DNA from: CAIPFQ01 sp964641775
Lineage (GTDB): Bacteria; Chlamydiota; Chlamydiia; Chlamydiales; SM23-39
Reading direction: 5' to 3'
Assembly: GCA_964641775.1 (NCBI GenBank)
Contig: CAZXLK010000014.1
Location: forward strand, 1 to 21,364
Length of the DNA: 21,364 nt
Shown: positions 13,757 through 21,104 of the stretch, piece by piece
How the letters are laid out: each line of letters begins with the position of its first letter
Position numbering within the stretch: position 1 is the stretch's first letter
Position numbers and translations under genes: made by a program
The notes under the pieces: model-generated
Databases searched by the model: none
Seen by the model: only the letters and a program-made list of their open reading frames with translations
Told to the model about the DNA's origin: nothing

Positions 13757-16530
13757 GTTGTACTAGTCTCCAATAATTCATAGGCATATTTATGCAGTGG
13801 CTCTTCGGAGTGCCTCATCTGTTCTCTCAGCTGCTGTCTCCAATTTGGCATTTGGAGCTTTGCTTTCAGCCGAATCGCTGCGACTTTGTCAAAAAGGGAA
13901 GGTGAGGCTTCAAGCTTATCTAAAAGCTCGGACAAGGTGAGTTTTGGATAATTTCCCTGCCAGCGAAGACATGCCGCCATTTTTTCTTCTAAAGGCAAAT
14001 CGTCGACAAGAGGGGCGAGCATTCGGAAAATTCGATGTTCACAAGTTTTTTGCAGGCTCTCTACTGCATGCGCATGGATTTTCTGGTTTCGGCTATGCAG
14101 CGCTCTTACAAGAAGCTCCGGATCTTCAATCGATCCTGCGGCCCCTAAAAGATGAATGACCCAATCGATGACCGAATGGTATCCGGTCATTAGGGCATCT
14201 GCCAAAATATCGAGATCATAAAGAGGATACTGCGTCTGGATTGTATGGGCAAAGTAGAAATAAAAATAGGCGCGGTCAATTTCAATGTCGAGAATGTCCA
14301 TCAGGTTTGCTTTCAGCTGGGCAACTGCCAGCTTGCCCAAACTTTTGCAAGCTAAAATCCTCGCTCTTTCTGCAATGGCGATGTCTTTGGTAATAGAGAG
14401 GAGGATCGGGACGATTTTGAGCCCCATTTGGCAAATGATCGCCTCAGTGAGCCTTCTTTCGTTAGGGCGGAAATGGACGCTGGCAAGAAGGATCTCTTTC
14501 ACTGTTGTCGAATCGGCAATTTTGCCGAGCGCTTTCAGTAGCTGCAGACGAAAATAATTATCCCTGGCAGCAGCTAATTCTTCGATGATGCGGGGGGCAT
14601 ATCGGCTTAAAGTTTTGCTTGCCAGATGAGAGATGCAGCGAGCTGCGGCCCTTTTCACCGGGATCGATTCATGGGAGAGAAGCGGTAGGGCTTTTTCTGT
14701 CTCTTCAGGGTTTTGCCCTTCTGCCAAGATATCAAGCGCCATGCTGATTTCATCGATGCGGCTTGATTTGAGCATCAGCTCGATCTTTTTAGAAACAATC
14801 GTTCGATCAAGAGCTGTCCTGTCGCCCGATTTTTTCAAAGTCAAAAGGGCAGCACCTCTTAAAAAGAGATCGGGATGATCGATGTCCTCATCGGGTTTTT
14901 CCAAAGGGCATCTCCCTTTTTTTGCTAAATACAAATTGGCCCATTTGGATAGCTCGGGAGAGTCGGTTGTTTTGACCCACTCGGATACTGCTGTGAGGAT
15001 TCTCGAGGCATTGGAAAAAGCGCTATTGTCTAGGACCTTGAGTAACTGGATTTTTTGCAAAGTCCCAAAATCTTTGGCGGCGATTAGAATATTTGGGAGA
15101 ACGGATGGGTCGCCAAGCTCTAGAAGCGCGCCTGCAGAAAGAAGTTGGATTTCTTGGGAAGAGGATTTCAATGAGGCCAAAATGTCTTGTTTGGCCTCTT
15201 TTTGCTCTTTTCGCGACATCGTGCTAAGCCAATTTTTTAATTTTCTGTCGAAGTGAAGGGCATTGTCTTTGAGGTTGGATAAAATAGCTCTGGAATAGAT
15301 GGAGCGGATTGTAATGGCGAGCAAGAGGGCGCCAAGGGTTAAAATCAGGCCAAGCCAATGGCTTGCCTGTTGAAAGGCAAAAAGAAGAAGGGCGCTAAGA
15401 AGCATCCCCGAGTGCTCGAAAAAGGAATCATTGATGATCCTGACCTTCGATTTGAGCTTTGCCGGCACTGCATTTGACATGATATTGAAGCAGTTATCTT
15501 CAATGGTAAACAAGACGCCGTCACAGGCAATGAGCCCAAGGACTGCAAGGCCCATCCCATCGGAAAAGATCCAGCCCACATAGACGGCAAGGAAAAAGAG
15601 GGGGGTTACCAAAATGTCATTATTGAGCCCGGTCCGTCTGACAAAACGGCTATAGAGGAAAACACCCACAATGATATTGCAAAAGGAGATCATCGCTCGG
15701 CATTTGCCTAAAAAGGCAGCTATTTTTCCTTCGCCTTCAGGGAGGCCTTGAAAGGCCCTTTCAAAGGATTCCATGTAGTTGAATTCGGTCACAGTGAGAA
15801 GAAGCTGGATAAAAAGGCTAAGAAGGAGAAGGACGATGGTGAAGCGGGAGCGGAAAATCAGCCGGACGATGGAGGCAAAAGAGTCGCGGTTTGCGGAAAA
15901 AATCCCTTCGATGCTGTCATCATGGACCGCTTTGGCTTTACGGGCGATCCTTCTCGCTTCAAAAAGGGCGTAGGTAATGGAGCAGGAGGCCATGATAAGA
16001 AGCCCGGAGAAGCCGAAAAATTGAAATAATAGATTAATCGAAACTCCGGCCAAAATGGTGCCGAAAAAGTAAGAGGCGCTATAGATCGAATAGAGCCTTT
16101 TGGCATCTTGCAGATCATGGTATTGGTCAGTAAAAGCCCAGGAAACTGCAATCATGAGGGCAAAAAAGATGCGGGAAGTAATTTTCATCCCATACCAGAA
16201 AAATGGGGGCGGATCTGCCATTCCGATCACAGAGGCTGAGACGGCAGTTGCAATGATTCCAATGCCAAGAGCAACGGTTAAGATCCGATACGGGCTGGTC
16301 ATCCGGAGGAAATAAAGGACCAATGAGGAAGCGCAGATCATCCCTGTGGCGATGGAAAGATAAACATAGGGGAGCGAATGGGCCCCTACTTTTTCCAGAA
16401 AGAGGCTATCAGAAATCGTGTCGAGGCAAGAGCTGCCAAGCGCCCAAAAAACGGCCAGGCGGACAAAGCGGAAGGCATGGACTCCCTCTCCCGAATAGAC
16501 CCCAAAAATCTTTCTAATGAACTTTTGCAA
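13753..16530 (-). CDS. Large membrane protein: transporter-like domain fused to HEAT-like repeats (CT234-like)
   Basis: The 925 residues split into an N-terminal membrane part (about 1-418, some 11-12 helices, for example YVYLSIATGMICASSLVLYF and TIVLLLLSLFIQLLLTVTEF) and a soluble C-terminal solenoid (about 430-925) of HEAT-like helical pairs (SSSQEIQLLSAGALLELGDP, SIPVKRAAARCISHLASK, LRGAALLTLKKSGDRTAL). The membrane part resembles the MFS/NTT (ATP-ADP translocase) superfamily, as in the C. trachomatis CT234 protein, but the substrate cannot be told. NTT-type proteins fused to HEAT and cNMP-binding domains are known in other bacteria; here the cNMP domain is a separate downstream gene. The start is TTG at 16530 with a G-rich AAGGGTGGGAA before it; an upstream in-frame TAA limits extension and no early ATG exists. 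Confidence 0.82.
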   Translation of the reverse strand: MQKFIRKIFGVYSGEGVHAFRFVRLAVFWALGSSCLDTISDSLFLEKVGAHSLPYVYLSIATGMICASSLVLYFLRMTSPYRILTVALGIGIIATAVSASVIGMADPPPFFWYGMKITSRIFFALMIAVSWAFTDQYHDLQDAKRLYSIYSASYFFGTILAGVSINLLFQFFGFSGLLIMASCSITYALFEARRIARKAKAVHDDSIEGIFSANRDSFASIVRLIFRSRFTIVLLLLSLFIQLLLTVTEFNYMESFERAFQGLPEGEGKIAAFLGKCRAMISFCNIIVGVFLYSRFVRRTGLNNDILVTPLFFLAVYVGWIFSDGMGLAVLGLIACDGVLFTIEDNCFNIMSNAVPAKLKSKVRIINDSFFEHSGMLLSALLLFAFQQASHWLGLILTLGALLLAITIRSIYSRAILSNLKDNALHFDRKLKNWLSTMSRKEQKEAKQDILASLKSSSQEIQLLSAGALLELGDPSVLPNILIAAKDFGTLQKIQLLKVLDNSAFSNASRILTAVSEWVKTTDSPELSKWANLYLAKKGRCPLEKPDEDIDHPDLFLRGAALLTLKKSGDRTALDRTIVSKKIELMLKSSRIDEISMALDILAEGQNPEETEKALPLLSHESIPVKRAAARCISHLASKTLSRYAPRIIEELAAARDNYFRLQLLKALGKIADSTTVKEILLASVHFRPNERRLTEAIICQMGLKIVPILLSITKDIAIAERARILACKSLGKLAVAQLKANLMDILDIEIDRAYFYFYFAHTIQTQYPLYDLDILADALMTGYHSVIDWVIHLLGAAGSIEDPELLVRALHSRNQKIHAHAVESLQKTCEHRIFRMLAPLVDDLPLEEKMAACLRWQGNYPKLTLSELLDKLEASPSLFDKVAAIRLKAKLQMPNWRQQLREQMRHSEEPLHKYAYELLETSTT

Positions 16531-16555
16531 TTCCCACCCTTAAAACCGAATCCTA

Positions 16556-16585
16556 TTGTAAGGCAACGGGTTTTTTTTCTATAGT
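16556..16585 (+). promoter_or_regulatory. Promoter of proC, close to its start codon
   Basis: TTGTAA (16556-16561), 18 bases, then TATAGT (16580-16585) is a plausible sigma-70 promoter in the 62-base divergent gap. The expected start point near 16592 falls on or next to the GTG at 16593. The -10 overlaps the earlier in-frame GTG (16584), which argues against that GTG being the start. Confidence 0.5.
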
Positions 16586-16592
16586 GAGTTTT

Positions 16593-17399
16593 GTGAAAAT
16601 TGATAGATATAAGATCGGATTTGTCGGATTTGGCCATTTGGCCCAAATTTTGTGCAAATCGATCACCTTGGCAAAGCTCATTCCTCGCTCCCAGATCCTT
16701 TTTGTAAGACGGGATCCGAAAAAAATCCTTAACGCCCAAAAAGAGTTCGGGATCACTTCGGCAAGTTTGGACACCGTAGTGACACGGTCTGATTTGATCC
16801 TTTTTTGCGTAAGGCCGGGCCAGGCCGAGGAAGTTTTGAAGGAGCTGAGGCCATTGGACTTAAGCAAAAAAATGGCGATCTCTGTCATGGCAGGGGTAAG
16901 TTCAGGCTATTTTGAAAAGATTTTAGGCTCTTTGAATCTTGTCAGGGCCATGCCGAATATTGCTATGGAAGTTGGGGAATCGATGACCGTTTTAGCCCCT
17001 AGCAAGCATTCAAGTAATGAGCTGAAGAGCTTAACTCAGGTTTTCTTTGCAAGCCTTGGCAAGACCATGGAGCTCCCTGAGAGCTGCATGGATGTGGCGA
17101 CTGCTCTTTGCGGAAGCGGACCTGCATTTGTTTTTCGGTTAATTGAGGCAATGGCCATGGAGGCAGAAAAAGAAGGAGTGCCAAAAGAAAAAGCATTGCA
17201 GATGGCAGCGCAAACTTTCTTAGGTGCTGCGAAAATGCTCCTAGCCGGTGAAACAAGCCTTCAAGATTTACAACGGCAAATCGCATCTCCCGGAGGAACT
17301 ACTGAAGCCGGGCTGAGAGTTTTTCATGAAATGAAAATCGGTGAGAAACTTCAAGATGTTGTTCGCGCAGCATCATCAAAAGCAAAGTTCATTTCGTGA
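16593..17399 (+). CDS. proC: Pyrroline-5-carboxylate reductase
   Basis: ProC makes L-proline from pyrroline-5-carboxylate with NAD(P)H. The protein has the N-terminal Rossmann motif IGFVGFGHLAQIL, the segment LVRAMPNIAMEVGESMTVLA, and the C-terminal helical dimer domain with the family signature ALCGSGPAFVFRLIEAMAME and SPGGTTEAGLRVF. No ATG is available; in-frame GTGs lie at 16584 and 16593. I prefer 16593 (268 aa) because the promoter -10 box covers 16584. No ribosome site is visible. The length fits the family (about 270). It is divergent from the transporter/HEAT gene and stands alone, with trxB 75 bases downstream. The function is firm; the start is not. Confidence 0.93.
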   Translation: MKIDRYKIGFVGFGHLAQILCKSITLAKLIPRSQILFVRRDPKKILNAQKEFGITSASLDTVVTRSDLILFCVRPGQAEEVLKELRPLDLSKKMAISVMAGVSSGYFEKILGSLNLVRAMPNIAMEVGESMTVLAPSKHSSNELKSLTQVFFASLGKTMELPESCMDVATALCGSGPAFVFRLIEAMAMEAEKEGVPKEKALQMAAQTFLGAAKMLLAGETSLQDLQRQIASPGGTTEAGLRVFHEMKIGEKLQDVVRAASSKAKFIS

Positions 17400-17474
17400 A
17401 TATCTTTATACTTACTTGTTAGATTTCGATTGAGAAAAAGTCTTTTTTCGAGGTAAATTGGGTAGAATATTTTG

Positions 17475-18443
17475 ATGCGATTTTTGGATATGGAAACGAG
17501 AAAACTTGTTATTATAGGATCTGGCCCTGCAGGTTATACTGCAGCGCTTTACGCAGCGCGGGCGAATCTAGAGCCTTTTCTTTTTGAAGGTTTTATGTCG
17601 GGAGGTCTTCCCGGCGGACAGCTCATGACTACCACAGATGTGGAAAATTATCCCGGGTTTCCCGATGGAATTTTGGGACCTGAAATGATGGTCCTTTTCA
17701 AGAAACAAGCGGAGCGTTTTGGAACGAAAGTTGTCGGTGAAGATGTTGAATGGGTCGATCTAAACCAAAAGCCGTTTTTGATTCATGGAAGTAAGACAGA
17801 GGTTAGGGCGCACGCTTTGATCATTGCGACCGGTGCAACAGCGAAAAGATTGGACATTGAGGGCGCACGTGATGGGGAATTTTGGCAAAAAGGGGTGAGT
17901 GCCTGCGCTGTTTGCGATGGAGCTGCTCCTATTTTTCGGGGAAAGGCTGTTTTTGTTATTGGCGGAGGGGATAGCGCAATCGAAGAGGCAATGTTTTTAA
18001 CAAAGTACGCAAGCCGCGTTTTCATTGTCCATCGGCGCCATGAATTTCGAGCATCCAAAATCATGGGCGAGCGGGCAAAGAAACATCCCAAAATCGAAAT
18101 TCTTTGGAATAGCGCGATTCAGAAGGTCTCAGGAGACAATATTGTCCGCTCTGTAAGGATCAAAAGTCTGGAAAGCGGAAAAGAAGAAGAAAAGGAAGCC
18201 GGAGGAGTTTTCTTTGCCATTGGACACCAGCCAAATACTCAATTTCTTGAGGGACAGTTGGAAATGGATCCTGTCGGTTATTTGATTGTAGAGCCCGGAA
18301 CGACCAAGACGAAAAAAGATGGAGTTTTTGCCTGCGGCGATGTGCAAGATCCACGATATAGGCAAGCGGTTACCGCTGCAGGATCCGGATGCATGGCAGC
18401 TTTGGATGCAGAGCGTTATCTCACAGAGGCGGGAATAGAATGA
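17475..18443 (+). CDS. trxB: Thioredoxin reductase
   Basis: TrxB is the FAD enzyme that reduces thioredoxin with NADPH in the cytoplasm. The 322 residues have the FAD motif GSGPAGYTAALYAAR (about 15-29), GGLPGGQLMTTTDVENYPGF, the redox pair C144/C147 in CAVCDG, the NADPH motif GGGDSAIEEAMFL (about 163-175), and the C-terminal FAD segment GVFACGDVQDPRYRQAVTAAGSGCMAA. The ATG at 17475 is preceded directly by an in-frame TTG; a third candidate is the ATG at 17490, just before TRKLVIIGSGP. A weak promoter-like pair TTGAGA (17430) / TAAATT (17454) lies upstream and no good ribosome site is seen. The TGA overlaps the next ATG (ATGA). Confidence 0.97.
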   Translation: MRFLDMETRKLVIIGSGPAGYTAALYAARANLEPFLFEGFMSGGLPGGQLMTTTDVENYPGFPDGILGPEMMVLFKKQAERFGTKVVGEDVEWVDLNQKPFLIHGSKTEVRAHALIIATGATAKRLDIEGARDGEFWQKGVSACAVCDGAAPIFRGKAVFVIGGGDSAIEEAMFLTKYASRVFIVHRRHEFRASKIMGERAKKHPKIEILWNSAIQKVSGDNIVRSVRIKSLESGKEEEKEAGGVFFAIGHQPNTQFLEGQLEMDPVGYLIVEPGTTKTKKDGVFACGDVQDPRYRQAVTAAGSGCMAALDAERYLTEAGIE

Positions 18444-19249
18444 AGACTTTTGCCATGAGCTTCCTTTTTCTTATAACGGAAGTGATGGCAATTGAAGTGC
18501 AGCCTTGGTTTGGCGATGTCTATGAATTTCATTTTTTGCAAAGCTACTCCTATAGCTGGTTTGAATCTGTACAGGGCTCAAGACCCCATTTTGATAAGTA
18601 TTTCTATTCGAATCTCATTTATTCGGGAGTGGAGTTTTCTCCAACTCCTGTTTGGGATGTCGATTGGGATATCCAATTTGCTGCAACATCAAAAGTCCCA
18701 TTTAATTTTCGCACCTTAGCCTTTCAAGTTCGGTATTTATGGTTTGATGATATCATTGGCGATCCGGTGAGTTTTGCCACTGGGGCAAGCGCCCGTTTTA
18801 CAGCGTCTTCCAGTTTGAAAGATGTGAGCTGTCCTTCACATAGCAATGTCGATTTTGAGGTGAATTTTTCCTTAGGCAAGGAATTTGATCCGCAAGAAAA
18901 TTGGCGCTTTCGCGCTTGGGTTTTTGGAGCCATTGGCCATGCCAATCGGGGCTCTCCTTGGGTGCGCGCTATTGCAAGTCTTGAGATGAATCGATGCGAT
19001 ATCCATAAATGGGCTGTCTATGCAAGCGGCATTAACGGATATGGGAGCCATACTCACATCAATGTGGATCATTTTTACGGCTATGCCAAGGTGAGGGAAA
19101 AAGCAATCGATCTTGGCATCCGTTATGGCTATGGAATTGGAGTATGGGGAACCTTGCGGATTGATTACATCCGAAGAGTTCTTGCCAAAGCTGCCCCCCA
19201 AAATGTCAATAACCTCATGATCAGCTGGCTTCTGCCCTTCTGTATTTAA
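18440..19249 (+). CDS. Exported protein, probable outer-membrane beta-barrel
   Basis: The gene starts by ATGA overlap with trxB and has a G-rich GGCGGGAA upstream, giving 269 residues. MKTFAMSFLFLITEVMA is a signal peptide (probable cut before IEVQPW). The mature part is rich in Trp, Tyr and Phe in alternating patterns (YEFHFLQSYSYSWF, FNFRTLAFQVRYLWFDD, WRFRAWVFGAIGH, IDLGIRYGYGIGVWGTLRID), as expected for amphipathic beta strands of an outer-membrane barrel. It does not end in the usual aromatic residue (WLLPFCI), which is a caution. I cannot name a family with confidence. The operon link to trxB is likely historical or regulatory; two cysteines in the mature chain (CPSH, MNRCD) exist plus one at the end. 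Confidence 0.75.
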   Translation: MKTFAMSFLFLITEVMAIEVQPWFGDVYEFHFLQSYSYSWFESVQGSRPHFDKYFYSNLIYSGVEFSPTPVWDVDWDIQFAATSKVPFNFRTLAFQVRYLWFDDIIGDPVSFATGASARFTASSSLKDVSCPSHSNVDFEVNFSLGKEFDPQENWRFRAWVFGAIGHANRGSPWVRAIASLEMNRCDIHKWAVYASGINGYGSHTHINVDHFYGYAKVREKAIDLGIRYGYGIGVWGTLRIDYIRRVLAKAAPQNVNNLMISWLLPFCI

Positions 19250-19265
19250 AAAACAAAAATCACAG

Positions 19266-19299
19266 AAAAAAACTAGGTCCTATTGCGATTGGCACCTAG
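19266..19299 (-). terminator. Rho-independent terminator of the Asn/Gly-repeat lipoprotein gene
   Basis: On the minus strand CTAGGTGCC (19291-19299), a loop of about 10 bases, GGACCTAG (19273-19280), then seven Ts (19266-19272). The stem is six to eight base pairs with one bulge. It overlaps the TAG stop of the gene (19280-19282). The symmetric stem may also slow transcription arriving from the exported-protein gene at 19249. Confidence 0.75.
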
Positions 19300-19606
19300 A
19301 TTTACAGCCGCAAGAAGATCGACATTTACATTTATAAGGTCGCTCCTGTCCAGTGCAACCACATTTGTGATTGTTACCGCTGTTATTGTAACCATTGTTA
19401 TTGTTGCCACGGTTGTTATTGCCACTGTTATTGTAACCATTGTTATTGTTGCCACGGTTATTATTGCCACTGTTATTGTAACCATTGTTATTGTAACCGC
19501 TAGAGTCATTCGTGTCGTTCGCGGCCTTCGCCTTTGAGTAGCCCGAGTCATTGGAAACACAAGATGTTAAGCAAAAAGAGCAAAAAATCATAAGAATCAA
19601 TTTCAT
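19280..19606 (-). CDS. Small lipoprotein with Asn/Gly repeats and Cys-rich tail
   Basis: The 108 residues start with a lipoprotein signal (MKLILMIFCSFCLTSC, lipobox LTSC, lipid attachment on C16). Then come about two and a half copies of a 15-residue repeat (GYNNSGNNNRGNNNN type, residues about 37-78), and a basic tail with seven cysteines (CGC, CKC, C, CGC, C; residues about 82-105). The ATG has GGAGGT six bases upstream. The reading frame is favoured over an overlapping Thr/Val frame by the signal peptide, ribosome site and stop-linked terminator. The likely location is the periplasmic or outer face of a membrane, where the Cys tail could be disulfide-bonded or bind metal. No family is recognised; variable repeat number between strains would be expected. 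Confidence 0.8.
   Translation of the reverse strand: MKLILMIFCSFCLTSCVSNDSGYSKAKAANDTNDSSGYNNNGYNNSGNNNRGNNNNGYNNSGNNNRGNNNNGYNNSGNNHKCGCTGQERPYKCKCRSSCGCKSRCQSQ
19372..19500 (-). repeat. 45 bp in-frame tandem repeat (Asn/Gly coding)
   Basis: The unit begins GTTATTGTAACCATT on the plus strand at 19382, 19427 and 19472, exactly 45 bases apart: two full units plus partial ends. Each unit contains three related 15-base subunits (GTTATTGYAACC, GTTATTGTTGCC, GTTRTTATTGCC), pointing to repeated slippage or unequal exchange. Confidence 0.9.
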
Positions 19607-19724
19607 AAAATACCTCCACCTAAAATGTATGGGTATCTTTTTTTTTAAATATTTGCTAGGGAAAATTAGATTATTACGTATTTAATTAAAATTTAAGGTG
19701 ATACATATTCCATTGATCTTCAGG

Positions 19725-19952
19725 TTAAAATCTTTTTCCTCTATAAAAACTTCCAACCAGAATACCAAAACCTACTACGATCATTGTAATGCCCCCAAAG
19801 ATGTATTCTTTGGTTTTGTGGGGATACTCATTTGCCATCTCTTTCAAAAATCGATTAGCGAAGGTATCTGTTTCATTCATCCCCCAAACAAGGAATGTAA
19901 TCCCCAAGGCTAAAAGGAGCAATCCACCTATACGAATAATTGTGATAACCAT
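19725..19952 (-). CDS. Two-helix membrane protein, DUF3185-like
   Basis: The 75 residues hold two membrane helices (IIRIGGLLLLALGITFLVWG, about 5-24, and YIFGGITMIVVGFGILVG, about 50-67) joined by a polar loop (NETDTFANRFLKEMANEYPH). This matches the layout I recall for DUF3185 proteins, small membrane proteins of unknown function whose first helix ends in VWG/N-rich turn. The ATG at 19952 has only a weak GAG upstream. It stands alone on the minus strand between the lipoprotein and the M48 gene. A basic C-terminus (YRGKRF) suggests both ends face the cytoplasm by the positive-inside rule. Function unknown. Confidence 0.75.
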   Translation of the reverse strand: MVITIIRIGGLLLLALGITFLVWGMNETDTFANRFLKEMANEYPHKTKEYIFGGITMIVVGFGILVGSFYRGKRF

Positions 19953-20062
19953 AGAAACTCACAGTTTTTTTTAAAAACTCAGCATCCATAATTTGACTAC
20001 TTTTGTCAAGGAGGAGAGTAACTATTGCCGTATTAATTCATAGAAATTTGGCGAACTATTGC

Positions 20063-20968
20063 TTAACATCTCTTATCTTTAGAGCTTTCTTTTAAAAGGG
20101 CGGCTTGCCTGAAAGTATTTGCTCGATCATAAGGATTGGGGTGAATATGGGAGTCTGTTAGCATATTGTATGTATAGCGATTTTGGATTATCCATTCTTT
20201 CAATGTTTGCGCCCGATTCTCTCGCGCCTCATATAGATCTATAATTCTGATAGATTTTCCAAATAGTTGTTGCGAAACATATTTAATGTGAGCAGATTCC
20301 ACGGCTTTATCAATAAAAGACTCATAGTCATCGGCCATAGCATGTAATTCTTTTACGTGTCCATGTCGAATGGAAAAAGCATCAGCGCCTAGCTCATCTC
20401 TTCTATCTTTATACCAACGTGCTTTAGTTATAAAAGCAAATTGAGCACAGGTTGTGACCAAGAAAGCTCCTGACCAGACAAGCGATTCCAAAAAACTTGT
20501 TGGCTCTGAAAAAGGGAAATATAGATTTGCTATCTTATAAGCTGAAAAAAGAAGAGCCGCTCTCACAGCACTAGCCCCTATATCAGATGCCGAATCCCTA
20601 TTGTATAAATGTCCCAATTCATGCTTGATGACCCCTCTTGCAAAGAGACACTTTTTTCGATTCAATCCAATCAAATTATCGGCAATCGGCTTAGAAATAG
20701 CTACGGTATTCCATCCCTTGGCATACGCCACATGTTTCAGACAATCACTACTACTATCTATTTTGCAAAAATAGTTGTCTTTGTTTAGACCGCACTCTTC
20801 AACAATTTCATAAAAGACATCTTGAACTTTTTGATCTGTCTCTTCTAAATCTCCAAGCCAATTAAAATAAGCATAGGCATTCATTCTCAGGTCATCAATA
20901 CACCGTACAACAGACACAATCCTGGGAGCGTAAGACAAATAGTTACAGCATTGATAGACAATATTCAT
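20063..20968 (-). CDS. M48-family membrane-associated zinc metalloprotease-like protein
   Basis: The zinc motif is HELGH (H116, E117, H120) in GVIKHELGHLYNRD, and the third ligand is E192 in RRDELGADAFS (ExxxD), the M48 pattern. Two hydrophobic segments lie between them (about 137-152 and 160-180), so the active site would be at a membrane surface. The C-terminal SHIHPNPYDRANTFRQA recalls the HPp...R end motif of M48 proteases. The ATG at 20968 (301 aa) is chosen because the promoter places the transcript start near 20977, past the in-frame TTG at 20980. It lacks the N-terminal membrane helices of HtpX and no signal peptide is clear. The substrate is unknown; the Cys-rich N-terminus (YQCCNYL) is unusual. 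Confidence 0.85.
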   Translation of the reverse strand: MNIVYQCCNYLSYAPRIVSVVRCIDDLRMNAYAYFNWLGDLEETDQKVQDVFYEIVEECGLNKDNYFCKIDSSSDCLKHVAYAKGWNTVAISKPIADNLIGLNRKKCLFARGVIKHELGHLYNRDSASDIGASAVRAALLFSAYKIANLYFPFSEPTSFLESLVWSGAFLVTTCAQFAFITKARWYKDRRDELGADAFSIRHGHVKELHAMADDYESFIDKAVESAHIKYVSQQLFGKSIRIIDLYEARENRAQTLKEWIIQNRYTYNMLTDSHIHPNPYDRANTFRQAALLKESSKDKRC

Positions 20969-20983
20969 AAAATTTGCCAACGC

Positions 20984-21012
20984 ATTTTAGACATTCACTT
21001 AAATTACATCAA
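20984..21012 (-). promoter_or_regulatory. Promoter of the M48-like gene
   Basis: Minus strand: TTGATG (21007-21012), 17 bases, TAAAAT (20984-20989). Both boxes are near consensus and the spacing is ideal. The predicted start near 20977 gives a 5' leader of about nine bases for the ATG at 20968. Confidence 0.6.
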
Positions 21013-21046
21013 GAAAATAGAACATCACTTTTTAACATGCATACAC

Positions 21047-21075
21047 TTGAATAGTATGGTTTCATGGGTTATTTA
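21047..21075 (+). promoter_or_regulatory. Possible promoter of the 3'-edge exported-protein gene
   Basis: TTGAAT (21047-21052), 17 bases, TATTTA (21070-21075). The -35 is fair and the -10 weak (4/6). It lies 30-45 bases before the candidate ATGs and faces away from the M48 promoter. Confidence 0.35.
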
Positions 21076-21104
21076 AAAAACTTGTGGTCTCCTTTTGGTT
21101 GTTT

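Noticed and set aside
13944..16584. Series of plus-strand ORFs opposite the transporter/HEAT gene
   Set aside because: All are antisense shadows of the 925-residue gene, whose membrane helices and repeats are clear.
19273..19560. Thr/Val/Ile-rich ORF in another minus-strand frame across the 45 bp repeat
   Set aside because: It is a shadow produced by the repeat; the lipoprotein frame has the signal peptide, ribosome site and a terminator at its stop.
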